Part shown: positions 31,235-45,500 of the stretch, piece by piece
Layout of the letters: each line of letters opens with the position of its first letter
Position numbering within the stretch: the first letter of the stretch is position 1
Assembly: GCA_023053685.1 (NCBI GenBank)
Contig: JALIGW010000013.1
Location: 12,674,001 to 12,738,000, forward strand
DNA: 64,000 nt
Reading direction: 5' to 3'
Source of the DNA: Diadophis punctatus similis
Lineage: Eukaryota; Chordata; Lepidosauria; Squamata; Dipsadidae
Position numbers and translations under genes: made by a program
Notes under the pieces: model-generated
Database searches by the model: none
What the model saw: the letters and a program-made list of their open reading frames with translations, nothing else
Told to the model about the DNA's origin: nothing

Positions 31235-33157
31235 ATGTTCTCAATCCCAGAAATAAAAATTAAAGTGATTGCTTTTAAGTTGCAGTTTACACTGTACCAT
31301 GCTGAAGTTTTTTAATTCATGCAGAATTCCATTTTGAATTTAGCATACATGTTCTTTGTGTCTGTTTTCACAATGACCAATTACACAATGAAGAGCAGAG
31401 TTACTTTTAACAATCATATGGAAGACAGAATATAAGAAACCATGCAGGATCCCAAAATATGTCTATTTTTCAAACCTATGCTATACAGGAGGCACAACAG
31501 CCACTTTTTACGTTTTGCCATTCCTTTTATTTTATTTGAAGGCAGACAAAAAGAAACCAACAGTACTAGCATAGAAGCAACTTTCAGTCAGGATCCAACC
31601 CAGAGTCAATAACCACTAGCAGGCAACACACTCTTTCTGACTAGTCCTTTAGAAGTTGCTTACCACCCTGATATTTTAATACAAAACAGAAGATACTCCT
31701 TTGCACGCTTATTTCTGCTGAGTACTTTTTAGTAGCTTCAATTTCGGTTGAAAATTAAGCAGATAGTGATAGTAGCAGAATTTATCTTGAGCTAAAATGT
31801 GCCTGCAATTCACTCGGTATATTTAAAATAATCGAGGCTACTTTATTATTAAATACTTGGCAAGGTTACTGATACTTAAAGCCACATTGCTACAGTCACC
31901 CTTTAAAGGAGCTGTCTATAGTCAATTTTGGATATAACAGTATTATAATCCAGACAGCATCCCAAAATAACCTATTAGTTTTTGGGAAGGCTGTCTGAAC
32001 AGTAGGGCATGTTTTCTCAAGAAAGTGCTACCCAAGTTTCAGACATGAATAAGAGGCATCCCTAAATCCCTCTTACAACTCTCTTACTTTCTGAGTAAGA
32101 GGAAAGGAATGAAAGTGCTGACTTGATAGGCAGCACTCTGGGGAACTGTAAGTAGTGAGTTGAGAGAAGCAAGAAAGCTGCTAGGAAGATGGCCTGAGTA
32201 GGCAGTGGCTAAGAGAGGCAGGTAGCAGAAAGCCGATCATGTGGGCCACTGTGGTATGCAGTGAGACAGCGGATGGAAAAGCAGGAGATTCTGGCTTGTA
32301 TGTAGCCCCAACAATGGTTCCTTGCTGAGAGCAGTTAGAGAAGGAGGACTGATAAAACTTCCTTAAGTCTGGCAACGAGAATGGTGTTCCTTAGAGAGTT
32401 GTCATCAAAAGCTTGTTCCTTGAAGAAGTGTTTTTTCACTGTAATTGACCTCCAGAAAGGGAACAAAGAAGAGAGATAGAAGCGACTGGGTGTGATGGAA
32501 ATTGCTTTCCACAAAGAAACCATTAAATTGTGTCAATGAGGAGTACAAACTTCATTTGGCATTGGAATGAGGAAAACATTTTTTTTAAAAAATGGAGGTT
32601 GTAATAAAAAGATTTAGAAACACAGAATTCTGCATCAGGAAAATAAATCAATAAATATTGCACTGTATTCACTCAATGTATTTTAGATATGTAGAAAAAT
32701 ACCACATACCACATATTTTATTTAGAGATTTAATTTATATATCACAAATACTGCTTTTAATATAAGTACAATATAATACAGTTGTATTATGTAACTGCTG
32801 GTGTTCACCCTGTATTATGAACTGAATGGCATGCTGTGCTGTCAAATTTTTACTAAAATGGCCTCTAGTTAAACTTTTCCAAAGTATAAAATCATGCAAA
32901 ATCTACATCCTATATAATACAACCAGTACAGTAATTGAAGCCAGTATCCTACAGATAGCCTGGGCTATCTTTTGAATTTCTTCTTGCAGTGTCCATGAGT
33001 CAGCCATCATTTTCTTGCAGAAGTAGCAATTTCTGTTTTGTCAGTGGCATCCCACCTCAACTTTTGAAATCGGTGACAGTGTGCACAGTTATTGGCCAAA
33101 AGTCTTCATTACCCGATGCAGTTCAGACTGCAGAGTTAGTCCACTGAGAAGTCATGG
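31235..33157 (-). other. DCUN1D2 3' side: 3' UTR and intergenic sequence
   Basis: It begins right after the DCUN1D2 stop on the minus strand. A minus-strand AATAAA at about 32722-32717 is one possible polyadenylation signal. The rest is AT-rich with no gene recognised, and I cannot fix the transcript end. Confidence 0.45.
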
Positions 33158-33237
33158 TTAGGAAGCTTTACGTTTTCCTCCTGTGACTACTGGTGTTGCA
33201 TATTCCACAAAATCATCTATTAGGACTGGCCACGCTC
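33158..33237 (-). CDS. DCUN1D2: DCUN1D2 coding exon 7 and stop
   Basis: Completes Gly234, then A235 to S259 ([25 protein letters not shown]) and TAA at 33160-33158. Acceptor attcctctttag. Confidence 0.94.
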
Positions 33238-36200
33238 CTAAAGAGGAATTAAACAATTCTGAATAAAGGCTCTGAATATTTACAGCAATCTGACCTTATA
33301 CTAATCTGTACCTCTTGGAGGAAGAGGTGGTGATATGTCTTAACCTAAAGTTATTAGTCAATTACTGCCCCATTTCTATTTTCCCCAAAGCAGGCGAATC
33401 CACTCAACAGGAATAGGGGAAGAGAATGGCCGAGGGCTCAGTCCTCTTCTTCACATTATTTAGCAATTACATAAAAGTGCTAGAAGTCATTTGTTAGTTG
33501 TGGACACATGCCATCAAAATCCTAATGAACACAAATATACATCTCTCAGCTGGATTATATAAGAGATGCAGTGGATGTCTTGTCCTCTTACTGGAGGCTG
33601 GTCAAAAAAGGATCAAGCTGAATCCCAGTAAGGCGGAATCGGTATTCAGAAATTATAAACCTTTTTAAAAGCTCCAACTTTGGTTAAAAGAGCAGGCCTT
33701 GATCTACAGGTTCTCTTGGGCTTGTAGTTGTGTTCTGTCACATTGTCTTCCCTTTGGAATACCATACCCCCAAGATTAAATTGATCCCAACCCTGCTGAC
33801 GTTCCAAAAAGCATTCCTATGCATGGGGAATCAAGAAATTACTTGGAGCCCATGAGATAGTCTTATTTTATTAGATTGGTTTTTATCTTAATGTTCATCA
33901 TGGTTTTTTTTTTAGTTTGTATGGTATTTTTATGTATTACTAGCTCCCTAGAGTCACTATGGCAAGATGGGCAGCCCTATAAATCTAAATCTATAAAATT
34001 AAAGCATCTTCTTCATGGGAAAATATAACAATAATCTGAGGGAAAGACTTTTAACACCTAGTTGAAATACAGTGTACTTAGCTACATTTTAGAATCACAA
34101 TTCTTTGCAGTACATACATATATCCATACATGCAATAAATAAGAAAATATTGGTTAAGAAATTGAAATTTAACTCGTATTCACTAAGTCACTAAAATCAA
34201 TGGAACCCAAATTAATCCCACTGATTATAATGTGAGGGTTAGCAATGGCAAGATGTGGCCTACCACCCATAATCATCTGGCCCACTGTCCCAAAAAGAAA
34301 TATATTTACCTGACCTGCAACAGAGAAGGAGGGAGCGTTTGCCACCTCCTTGGACAGCCATTTTGGTAACACCTTCACCAGCCACCTCAGCACAGGAGGA
34401 ACAGTGAAAGCAGCAATGGAGAAGAAAGTTGCCGACCCTTTTAATATTACATTCCAAATATTGCTACCCTGTTTTCCCCAAAATAAGACATTCCCTGATA
34501 ATAAGCCCAATCTGGCTTTTGAGTGCATGGCAATAAGGCCAAGCGCTTATTTCAGGGTTCAAAAAAACATAAGACAGGGTTTTATTTTCGGGGAAACACG
34601 GTAATATGGTATCTAGTTAAAGGTAGAATTTTTAAAGACAATATTTCAAAATAATTATATTTAAACTTGCATATCTACATCACTTACCTTCTTCATCATA
34701 GTTTGACATATCATCTGCAATCATATTTCCAAAGTCTAAAAGAAGGTTCCAAGTATCCTTAGGGATTGATCTTTTATGATGCTCCTGTGTAAGAAAAAGA
34801 ATCTAGTATAAATTCAATTTATATTTTGACAAATTTAATAAAATCTTTACTGAGAAGATACTGACTAAAATTATTAGAGTAGGAGACTGAAATAAATCAA
34901 GATGTAGTAATTGAACAAATTACAGTAAAATTACTGTAAAACATCAACTTTATGGACCCCAAAGGAATTTTGTGATAGACAAAATCATTTTTTAAAAATT
35001 TACCCATAAATAATGGAAAAAATATGTAGTTTTCAACGCAGCATGTACAATTGATGCAAATAATCTTAATTATGTAATTACATAAATAACATATTGGTGA
35101 GTTGCCCCCAATTTGCTGTCAATAAACTCCAATGCACAAACCTTTTTCCTATATAGTCTGTTAAACTGAATTTATTATACTCCTATTCGGAACTTGCACA
35201 AACACACTTGGAATAATCCTATAGGATACTTACCAATAAAAATTTATTCCAAAGATCTAAAAATTTAAATCTTCCTGATAACACTAAATTCCAATATGCA
35301 ATTGCCATTTCTAGATCTGAAAGACATAAATGTAATTTACAATTCACATTAGTTGTTATTAGTTTTTCACATCCCTACCTATGCACGAAAATATGTATGA
35401 AAGAAAATATCTGGTTTTATGTTATATATGGCAAGAAAATTCAGAACAGGTAGTTCTTGACTTATGATCACCATTGAGCCCAAAATTTATGATGCTAAGC
35501 GAAACAGTTGTTAAGTGAATCACTGGAGCTGTTAAGTTAGTAACACGTGTAGTGAATCTGGCTTCCCTATTTATTTTGCTTGTCAGAAGGTCACAAAAGG
35601 TGATCACATGACCCCAGGATACTGCAATCGTCATAAATACAAACCAGTTGCCATCCAAATTTTGATCACACGACCATGGAGATGCTGCAACAGTTGTAAG
35701 TGTGAAAATTGTCATAAGTTATATTTTTAGTGCTATCTAACTTTACTAAGTCACCAAGCGAATGGTTGTAAGTCATGGTCTACCTGTAATTCTATAGATT
35801 TTAGGTTACATTAAAAAAAAACCAGTTTGTGCCTGTACAAATTCTAAGCCATTTTAAAGTTTAAAAATAAATAATTACGCATAAGGCCTGTAAATATGCA
35901 ATGGATCTAATTAGTTCTAAGGCCTCGCTTATCCAACCATGCTATACATTAGACGTGTGATATACAACATGCCACTCTTTCTTGTTATTATGCTATGACA
36001 TCGTAGCTTAAACAACATTTCACTTTATCCATGCAAATTATCAACCCTTTTACTATAGCCAAAAGATAGCTCCCAAGTTATAATGCTGAATGTGTCAGAA
36101 AGGGAAATTATTAAATTCATGGAGAATAACCACATTCATTTCAACTATCACAGAATAGTTTTTCTCCTCTCTTACCTAATTTTTCAGAATTTATCCCCAA

Positions 36201-39200
36201 CTATTCTACTAAAAACATCCTATTTTACACAATAGTCCAATGCACGTTTACTCAGAAGAATGTAAGTAAAAGAGTAGTAGTCTTTGAAATTTCTCAGAAG
36301 TACCATATTTTTCGCACTATAAGACACTCCGGACCATAAGATGCACCTAGCTTTTGGGGAGGAAAACAAGAAAAAAAAATCTGCCTCTGCCTCCCAGCAA
36401 TTTGCCTCCTTGCAGCAAACAGCAAGGTCAGCTTCAGCACCGCCTGATTTAGCACGAGCAGCTGATTGGCGGTTGGATCGGCCACCCGGAATACCGCTGA
36501 TTAGCTGTTCCAGGTTGCGGGGGTCGCCGCCACCCATCGCCACCTCCGCGCCCCATTTTCGGCCTCCGCACATCCTGTGTTTGGCCTGTTCCAGGCGGTG
36601 GGGATTGCCGTCGCCTGGAACAGGCCGAAAATGGGACGTGTGGAGGCTGAAAATGGGGCATGTGGAGACCGAAAATATGACGCATGGAGCTGAAAACGGG
36701 ATGTGCAGAGGCTTAAATGGGGCGCGCGGAGGCGGGGGCAGCAATGGGCCGGCGATCCCCACAGCCTGGAACAGATGATCGGCAGAATTCCGGGAGGCCA
36801 ATCCAACCGCCAATCAGCTGCTCGTGGTAAATCAGGCTGTTTGCTGCAAGGAGGCAAATTGCTGGGAGGCAGAGGTCAAAGCGTGGGAGCCGGCGGGTGG
36901 GCGGGGCTTTGGCAACATTCGCTCTATAAGACGTACAGACATTTCCACCCACTTTTGAGGGGGGGGGGAAGAGTGTCTTATAGACCGAATAATATGGTAT
37001 TTTTCAGAGGATACCATTGATACAAGTGCACTGCTCATTATTCTGAGCTCTCTCTACTGTAAACAAACTGAAATATGGGGAGAGATTACCAAAACAATGC
37101 ATATTTTTACAAATGTATATACTAATTTTTATTTATTCTGCATGTACCGTCACAAATTAACCAGATCATTTTTTATTATTCCCAAAATTAAAATAATTTT
37201 ATGGAAATAAGATTTGGATCTGACAATATGAATGAGACAAATATTTTCATATGTATGCTAATGTTTTCCCTAAATGCATATATTGCAGTGAAGCTTACTT
37301 GAAAATACATTTTTAATTTCTATTAATTATTTTAAATGCAATAGAAAAAGCAATTACAAATTAAATTCACAAAAAGAAAAAGAATAAAATGTGAACAAAA
37401 GAAAAGAAAAAGAAAAAAGAAAAATATAAAGAGAAGTGATTTCCAATCTTCATTAGAAGGAAAAACAAATGTAGTAACTCATCACCCTTTATAAATTTAC
37501 AAATATGTATTTCTTCTTCCTATAATCCATCCCTTCTATATGCAAAACCATAAATCATCAACTTTTTAGTTCTGGTGTCAGCAAAAACTCCATTATAGTT
37601 TACCAGAGCTTTATAAAAAATAAAACAGAGCTTTATTTTAACCTTGATCAAACAAACCAGCTTTATATTCCTCTCTTTTACTTTAACAATCTTGATCTTT
37701 GATTCATTCAGACGTTGTATGTCTTTTTCTTATCACAAAAACTTCTTTGAGGTTTTCACAGATCTGTTTTGTAAATCCAGTGGAAAGTCATTATCCAGGA
37801 TCATTGTCTTGGTTTGTCTTTTGTATTTCCCTTTTGATTTTTCAAAGCCTTAACTAGCTTCTTTTGTAGATCTAATACAAAGTCATTATCAGGGTTGTTC
37901 TCATGGCTTTTCTCAATTTTATAATCCACACTTTTCCTATCATTTGTATTTCAAATTTGCATCCCTTGTCTGTTTTGCAATCCACACTTTTTCTGTCATT
38001 TGTATTTCCAATTTGCATCTCTTGTCTGTTTTGTATTCCACACTTTTTAAATCCACTATTTCTGATTCCACTATTACTCATCAAACAATTTTTTTCACGT
38101 GTCATTCCTTCATCATCTTTTAGACAAACTCAATCCTTGGAAGCAGACTTCATTAACTGATATTGTCGCTACTAATGTTTGGCCCCATATTTCAAATATC
38201 TCCTTTAATATTTCAATTATTATACTATTTTGTATCATTTTGTAAATCACAATCTTAAAGGCAACTTTTTTTTTCTTTTCCCCCCTGAACTTTTATCCCC
38301 TCTGATATCTAATTTAAATCAAAAGGTCTATTATCTTTGTTATGACTGGAAGTAGTCAAAATAATTCTGGTTCTCACGAAAATCCATTTATTTCAAATTG
38401 TTTAGATTCTCAACCTGAGTTAACTTTTCTTTTGTTTAGAAATAAACTCACCAGGCGACTTTTTAGACTGAAGATCTCTTAAAATATTTCAATAAGCAAT
38501 TTCCAAATGTGATTAGAAGTGAGGTTAGCAAATTTAATGTCCTTAACGGTGCCAGCTGTGCTTGTGAGCTTGATGATTAATTCCTTCGTTTCCTGGCAAT
38601 CAGATCCATTAGAGACCACTATCTTGCAGTCTCCTCACAAGGACAAACCATCCAAATCACATATGAGTGATCTCCAGTCTTCTTATCTGGACAGGTTCCA
38701 AAGAACTGGTCTACTCACCGGTTCTTTGGTCTTTGCCGTGGTTGTTATCTTCACTCTCCACAGAGATGTGTTTAGCTTGCCATGCCTCCACTGGAAGTTG
38801 ACAATATATAATCCTTCATTAAAAAAATAAATAAAACTACACCTATTGAGACAGCTTTTTGTCCGCAACTCTATCAGTGGAAAGTATGCACAAACAGAAT
38901 AGGCATTCAAGAACAAATAACTGTGTCTCTGAATAGAAATTATATTGACAATAAGCTCCTGAGTGAAATATAAATTTAATAAATAAATAAATAAATAAAT
39001 GATAAATAGGTAGCCCATACCAATAAAAACAAATCAGTGGAACATCTGAAAATCTTAAGAGTAAATACTTGCTTAAATATGATTTTAAAAAATGCATTAT
39101 CAAATAACATGCCAACCAAAGACAGGACAAATTTGAGGATGTTTCTCTTTTAATAAATTATAGTGTACAGGAATGCCCATCTTTTCTCCATATTTTGATA

Positions 39201-39516
39201 CTTTAAATATCTCAGATAAAAAATAAGTTCAATTTGCATATTTATTCCAAACGTAAATCATTAAACAGCTACATAAACCTTCAGCTTAAGGAAACAAAAA
39301 GTATCAAAATGAGCAGCCAAAGAGATATGACAACACGGACTTAAAACATGGCATATTAAACCAGAAGTTTTAAATCTGAATCAAGTCTACAATGAAAAAT
39401 GCACGTAACAGGAATAAGGACCCAGATTGTTGGGGGCAAAATAAATATACATTGCTTAATGATGTAAACCGCTTAGAGAGTGCTTGCACTACGAGGCGGT
39501 ATATAAGTCTCACTAA

Positions 39517-39563
<47 letters not shown>

Positions 39564-42500
39564 ACAAACAAACAAACAAACTGTTTCCCTTAAGATATAC
39601 TGGATAGTAAATTTTTTTTTTGTTTATAAAAGTGGGAAAAATAGTTTTGGCAATCATCACTATGCAACTGTCTGCATAAATTTCCAAGGATCATCCAGTC
39701 CCTACAATAGGCTGCAGATTTGTTCTATTTATAAAAGGAAAATACTAATGTCCACGCCATTAGTATGGTCAAAGCTTAATGGTATCTATGGTAAAATATT
39801 AGATATGTGCTGAGGTACCACACTAAGGAAATACCTTTATTGTACTATAACATTGTAACCGTTTGTCTTGTAAATCTACAAATGATTATCCTCCTAGAAG
39901 ATTCTCCATGCACAATGATGACTATTCTGTACTCACTTTACCTGATATATCATTTGTTCACAAGGTAAACAATGATAGCTACAATATTAAATATAATATT
40001 ATATGCTTTCCTTTAACCAATTAATTCCAAAACCTCTAAGCAACTTCTAAATTCTAGACCTTTCCTGTAGGAATCTACAAAAGTGATATGCCAAATCAAT
40101 TTTAATTTTAACTTAAGTAACTGTGATATTTAAGTAATTTGTGGAATAAAACAATGAGAATGAATCTAAAAGCAATGCTCATTTGCCATGGGTGACAATT
40201 CTTCCTAATTTACCAAGTCAACTCCAAGCTGCTAAAAAAAACCCAAAAGATTACAGAAACAGATTTGTAGTATATTTTATTATTATACTGCTTTCTCAAA
40301 AATACCTAATTATAGTCTTTCCTGTTATCACATTTTGTTGTGAAACAATATGACAACAATACTGTAATTTGTTTTGTATATACACGCATATTCAATGTAA
40401 AATTGAAGTATTTCCTTCCCAAAATAGCATGTGCTATCTTCCTATACCTTTTGCATGGCATTCACAACCCATATATGTTGCTAAAAGATAAGGGTAGCAT
40501 TCCTTTGGTGCATTAGATTATTTTAAGAGACGATCTGAGTTTTGAAAGTTAGCTCCAACTTCTGTCATAGCTACTGTTCCTAATGCAATGTTTGTACACA
40601 TTAAATAAAAACAAAATTCAAAACCAGACTAGCTTTATCCATGTCAGTCCCAGTGGATTCCAACTTTGCTTAATCTGTCTATGATATATTTCTTTTATGA
40701 AATAAAACCATTTACATATAATACTATATAGAACATAGCTGCCTTAACACAGGACTGCATAGTTCAAGGACCTGAAAACTGAAACATTTAACACAGCCTC
40801 TGAACATTTAACATTTAAACACATTCAATTCATAAATGTGCAAAGAAAAGATAAAAATTAAACTATTTCGACTATATGACATCACAGGGAAGCATATAAA
40901 CCAACTAAAACCCTCCAAAACATCCTAAGTACAACCCACAGTGCAAGGACTATGTAGGATAAATAGGCGGAAGACTAGCAGAGCTTATCCAGTAACACCA
41001 ACTAGCAATTAGAAGACATAATGAAAACTCCTTAATTTCACAACATATGATCAGACTTAATCATAATTTCAATTGGAAAACTATGAACATCTAGACCAGG
41101 AGTGTCAAACTCAAAGCCCGGGGCCCAGATCCGGCTCGCAGGGTGCTTAGATCTGGCCCGCGGGGCCACCTAGGAAATAGCAAAGGATCGGTCCGTGGTG
41201 CTTCTGCAGTAAAAATGAAGGTTGTGCGGGCCGCGTGCAGCTCTCCCGAGCTGTTTTCACTGGCAGAGGGTTGCAAGAGGCCGTCACAGCCGAAAACGGA
41301 GCTCAGAAGTCCATTTTCACTAGCAGAGCGCTTGGGCCACCACAGGCGCCCCCTACAAGAGTGACATCGAGCTGGCCGCACCCACCTGGCCCTCCAAGAT
41401 CAAACACAACCCTGCTGCAGCCCTCAATGAAATCGAGTTTGACACCCCTGATCTAGACGAAGCCAAGTCCAAAAATGCCAAAGAGTTCCTGAAGTTTGGT
41501 ACACAGACAAATCAGTCATCAACAGGCACATAGAAATAAACAACATCTAAAAGAACATTCAAAAGAAATACTAAACAAAAAGGAAACAAAAAGACCTAAA
41601 CACCTCATCAGCAATCAACACCAGATGAGCAGAGATTAAGACCAAGATTAATACTAGACCAACAATCAAGACGCAAACAATATCCCAATCAAGAAATTAC
41701 CAACTAAAACAAGATAACAGTAAACAATAGCCTAACCAAGGAATCACCAAGACCACTCCCACTCCCAGGGCAAGCTTTTATAAAATAAGAGCAAAACCCA
41801 CTCCCTTCTAGCACTGATGATGTTATCTAATTTGATAATGAAATGTCTACAAGAAAACAACCAAGCTCAGAGAGCACTAAGGACACTACAGACCATAAAA
41901 AGCTATTCATCCTTGCCTTAGCCAAAGGGGCCAATGAATCAAAAACTGAAACAAATGCTTTTATATAGGAAAAACTGTGGAAGAGACAAAGAAAAGTCAC
42001 CAGAAACTGCTGAAATGGACAAACTTATCCTTTGAGATGTAGCAACTTAGATTTATATACAACATATTTGCTAATTTAGTATAAGAGACCAGGAAGAGAA
42101 AGAATACTGTAAAAGAAACTTATTCTGGAACAAAACATCATAAAAGTTCACATTTTGATTGAACATCCTAAATTCTACTTGACAGAATTGCCAAAAGCTG
42201 TAAGAACTGAGATTTTAAAAACTATTATTGTAAAAATAATGGCTAACATATTGATTTCTACTTAAGAATAAACTGTAATGTACTATCCCATTATCAAGAT
42301 ATTTTGTCGTATTTTTCAAATAATAATGTGACATCTGTTATTCAAAACATGCAAGCTAAACCATTCACTTAGCTATGGATTACAATAATCTTCCCTTCCC
42401 TGCCAACCTGAATATCTCGCCTAAAAAATCTACTAGTGAGTCTCATCTAAGCTTGCATTTTGTTAAAAGGCTATTATAAAATCTCTTATTATTGAAAACA

Positions 42501-45500
42501 CAATAACTTAAAAAAACTCACCTAAACCTTTTTGCCCAGGGTTTTTAGCAAAGTTAAAAGTAAACTGATAAAAATCTTTAAACTTCATTGGATCCTTTAA
42601 TTCTTGTTCCAGTCTTGGTAAAAGAGATTTTAGCTTGTCTGTGGTATCACACCTGGTAAAAAGATGCTACTTTTCAGTTTATTCAGTATCAATTGTATTG
42701 TTTTAGAATTTTTAAATATAAATATAAAACTTATAAAATATTTGTTCAAAAAATGGGAAATTGCAATATACAAGAAATAGTTCCATTGTAAGACTAATTC
42801 AGTTGATGTTAATGTAACAAACATATTATTCCATATTTCATTCAGCTGGTGCTGCAGAAATAAATACATAAAGTACATATTCATTTTGTACTGCATATAG
42901 AGTGATTTTGCAAATAATAGGCAGCTATAACCAGTGCAGTAAAATAAAGGCCTTTTACCCTAACCAGGGTTAAAATATGGTGTAAGTAAGGGCATTTATA
43001 TGAGAATAATAAATATGATAAAGATATAGCACTCTCTTCAGCTAACTTATTTCTCTACAATCTCAATTATTGTAATTTAACTTGAACTATTGTTTTATGC
43101 TAGTTTTCTGTCAATAGATACATAAAGTAGATTAAGTATTTATGTAAAATTGAAAACAGTAATTCTTAACTAAGAAATCATCATCATACAACAAAATCAC
43201 CATAGGCAGCTGTTGATAAAATGTACTATCCATTCTCCACTTACTGTACTTCTGATAATGATAAAGTCCAATTTCAGTGAGCAGAAAACAAGAAAATGCT
43301 TCTGACTTTCTAGTAAGCAATCTGGGCAAAAAAGTCACATCCTTGTGATCAGCATTAATATTATTTAAATTGAATTAATAGTATACTTTATTTTTAGGTG
43401 CACAAGCAAGTCATACTGGGGTTTTATAATATTTGTTCAGTATTGTCTTATACAGGTACTTCTCAACTTACAACCATTCCTCTAGTGCAGCAGTTCTCAA
43501 CCTGGGGGTCGCGACCCTTTGGGGGTCGAACGACCCTTTCACAGGGGTCGGGAGACTTCGCCCGGACGCCGCCATTTGGGTTCTTTTACCCTCTGTGCAT
43601 GCGCAGAATGCTTTGTGAATGTGCATAGGGTAAAAGAACCCAAATGGCGGTGGCGGGCGTTGCAGCGGCGGGCGCGAGGGCGGGGTGGGGCACGGCGGGG
43701 GTGCGGCATTAGGAAGGTTGAAAACCACTGCTCTAGTGACTGTTCAAGTTAAAGTTAAAACAGCCCTGAAAAATGGCTTACAACCCATCCTAGCAGTTAC
43801 AACCATTGCAGGATCCCCACGGTCCCATGATCAAATCCTGGTGCTTGGCAAGTATTTATGACAGTTGCAGTGTCCCAGCGCCGTGGGATCACCATTTGTG
43901 ACCTTCCCAATTGGCTTCTGATAAGCAAAGTCAATGGGGGAATCCGGATTTGCTTAACAATCGCATGGATCACTTAACCACCGCTGTGATTCACTTAACA
44001 ATTGTGGCAAAAAGGATGTAAAATTGGGCATGATTCACTTAACAACTATCTTACTTAGCAACAGAAATTCTGGTCATAAGTTGAAGATTAGATATTTGAT
44101 CTGTATATAAACTGCTTGTCCTTCTAGGATTGTAACTGAATTGCAGCTTTTTGCACAGGTGCAAGATAACAATTAGGTAAGCATTTGCCAGGAAATTTAA
44201 ATCAGCTCTGATTTTATTTAAACACAACAGGTAAGTATAACCACTTGGTTAGGTAACATCAACATAGGTACAATCCATGGGGACTATGGAAAAACACCTG
44301 CCATCGCAATCTGTGAGAATCTATAGGTCTCTTAAGGCACTCCTATTTCTTCATGACATTTATTGTTCTTTTCAGCTACTTTGCTTAACATTCTCAGGCA
44401 CGGTTGTTTTTACTAGTTTGCTGACATGACATTCCCTAAGTATGTAAGATTTTGTTTAGTGAGCATTGTTTAATGGAGACAGTCTTTGTTTAGTCCACTG
44501 GATGCAGTTTCCTTTGTCTTCTTAAAATTTAATATTTAGCCAGTTTTTTTCACTTTTCCTAGTGAAAGTTCCCTGGAAACTAATGTATCTTTCAAACTGT
44601 TAAGTGTTTCGACTTTCAACTTTAATTGCATGTCTCATCCCTTCCAATCTTGCCATTCATATAATCTATTTCCTGTGTAAATTAAACACATTACTTTCGC
44701 TTTATCTTCACATTCATCTGAATAGTGTTGATATTTGAAATGATAACTTCAACAAACACTTGTATTTCATCTAGTATTTTGCTTTAGTACTCGGGTTTGG
44801 ACCAATATATTTCTGTAAATCCATCTTTCCATCCTGAGTGGGCATGTGTAACTGTAGTGCTACACTTTTTGTGTTCAACCACTGTCTGTTAAATGTTCAA
44901 TTACCCTTGTCCATTTTTATTTCAATATAATGCCATTTTTATGACAAAAGTTAGAGCGTTTCACCAATTAAACACATATAGGGACAATATATATTTATAT
45001 CATTTCTTCTTGTTTTTGGACAATTTTACTTCTCCTAATTCTCCAACTTTAGATTTTTATTGTAGCTTCTTATTCTGTGAAAAAGGAACTGTGAAGATTC
45101 CTTGGAAGAATGATAGAATATACTGACAGAGTTATTAACCTTAATATTGTGCACATTCTGAGATAAACGCTGCACAAAGGGCTCATTATATTCAACAAAA
45201 CACAGGTAAATCTTATAAATTTGTTTGCTCTCCCTATTTACACTGTATATGATCTTACATCCTTCGGCCTCTTTAGACACTAGAAAGGTGATTGGAACTC
45301 TGAAGTTGGAGGAGCTGTTCCCTTGCCATGGTAGAACCACTTCCCATTGAAATTTAGAGTTACAGCAACTATTTATTTCTCTGGAGAAACACTAGAATAG
45401 TCCTCCTTGGAATGAATAGATCCCAACAGATTCCAGAAAACTCTAGCTCTTCTAGCTAATATGATGGATGCTCCTGACAAACGTCTTGATTATTCTGTAA

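Noticed and set aside
36220..37038. Frames of up to 197 codons on both strands
   Set aside because: Inside the TA-flanked element with GC-rich inverted repeats; no protein family resemblance.
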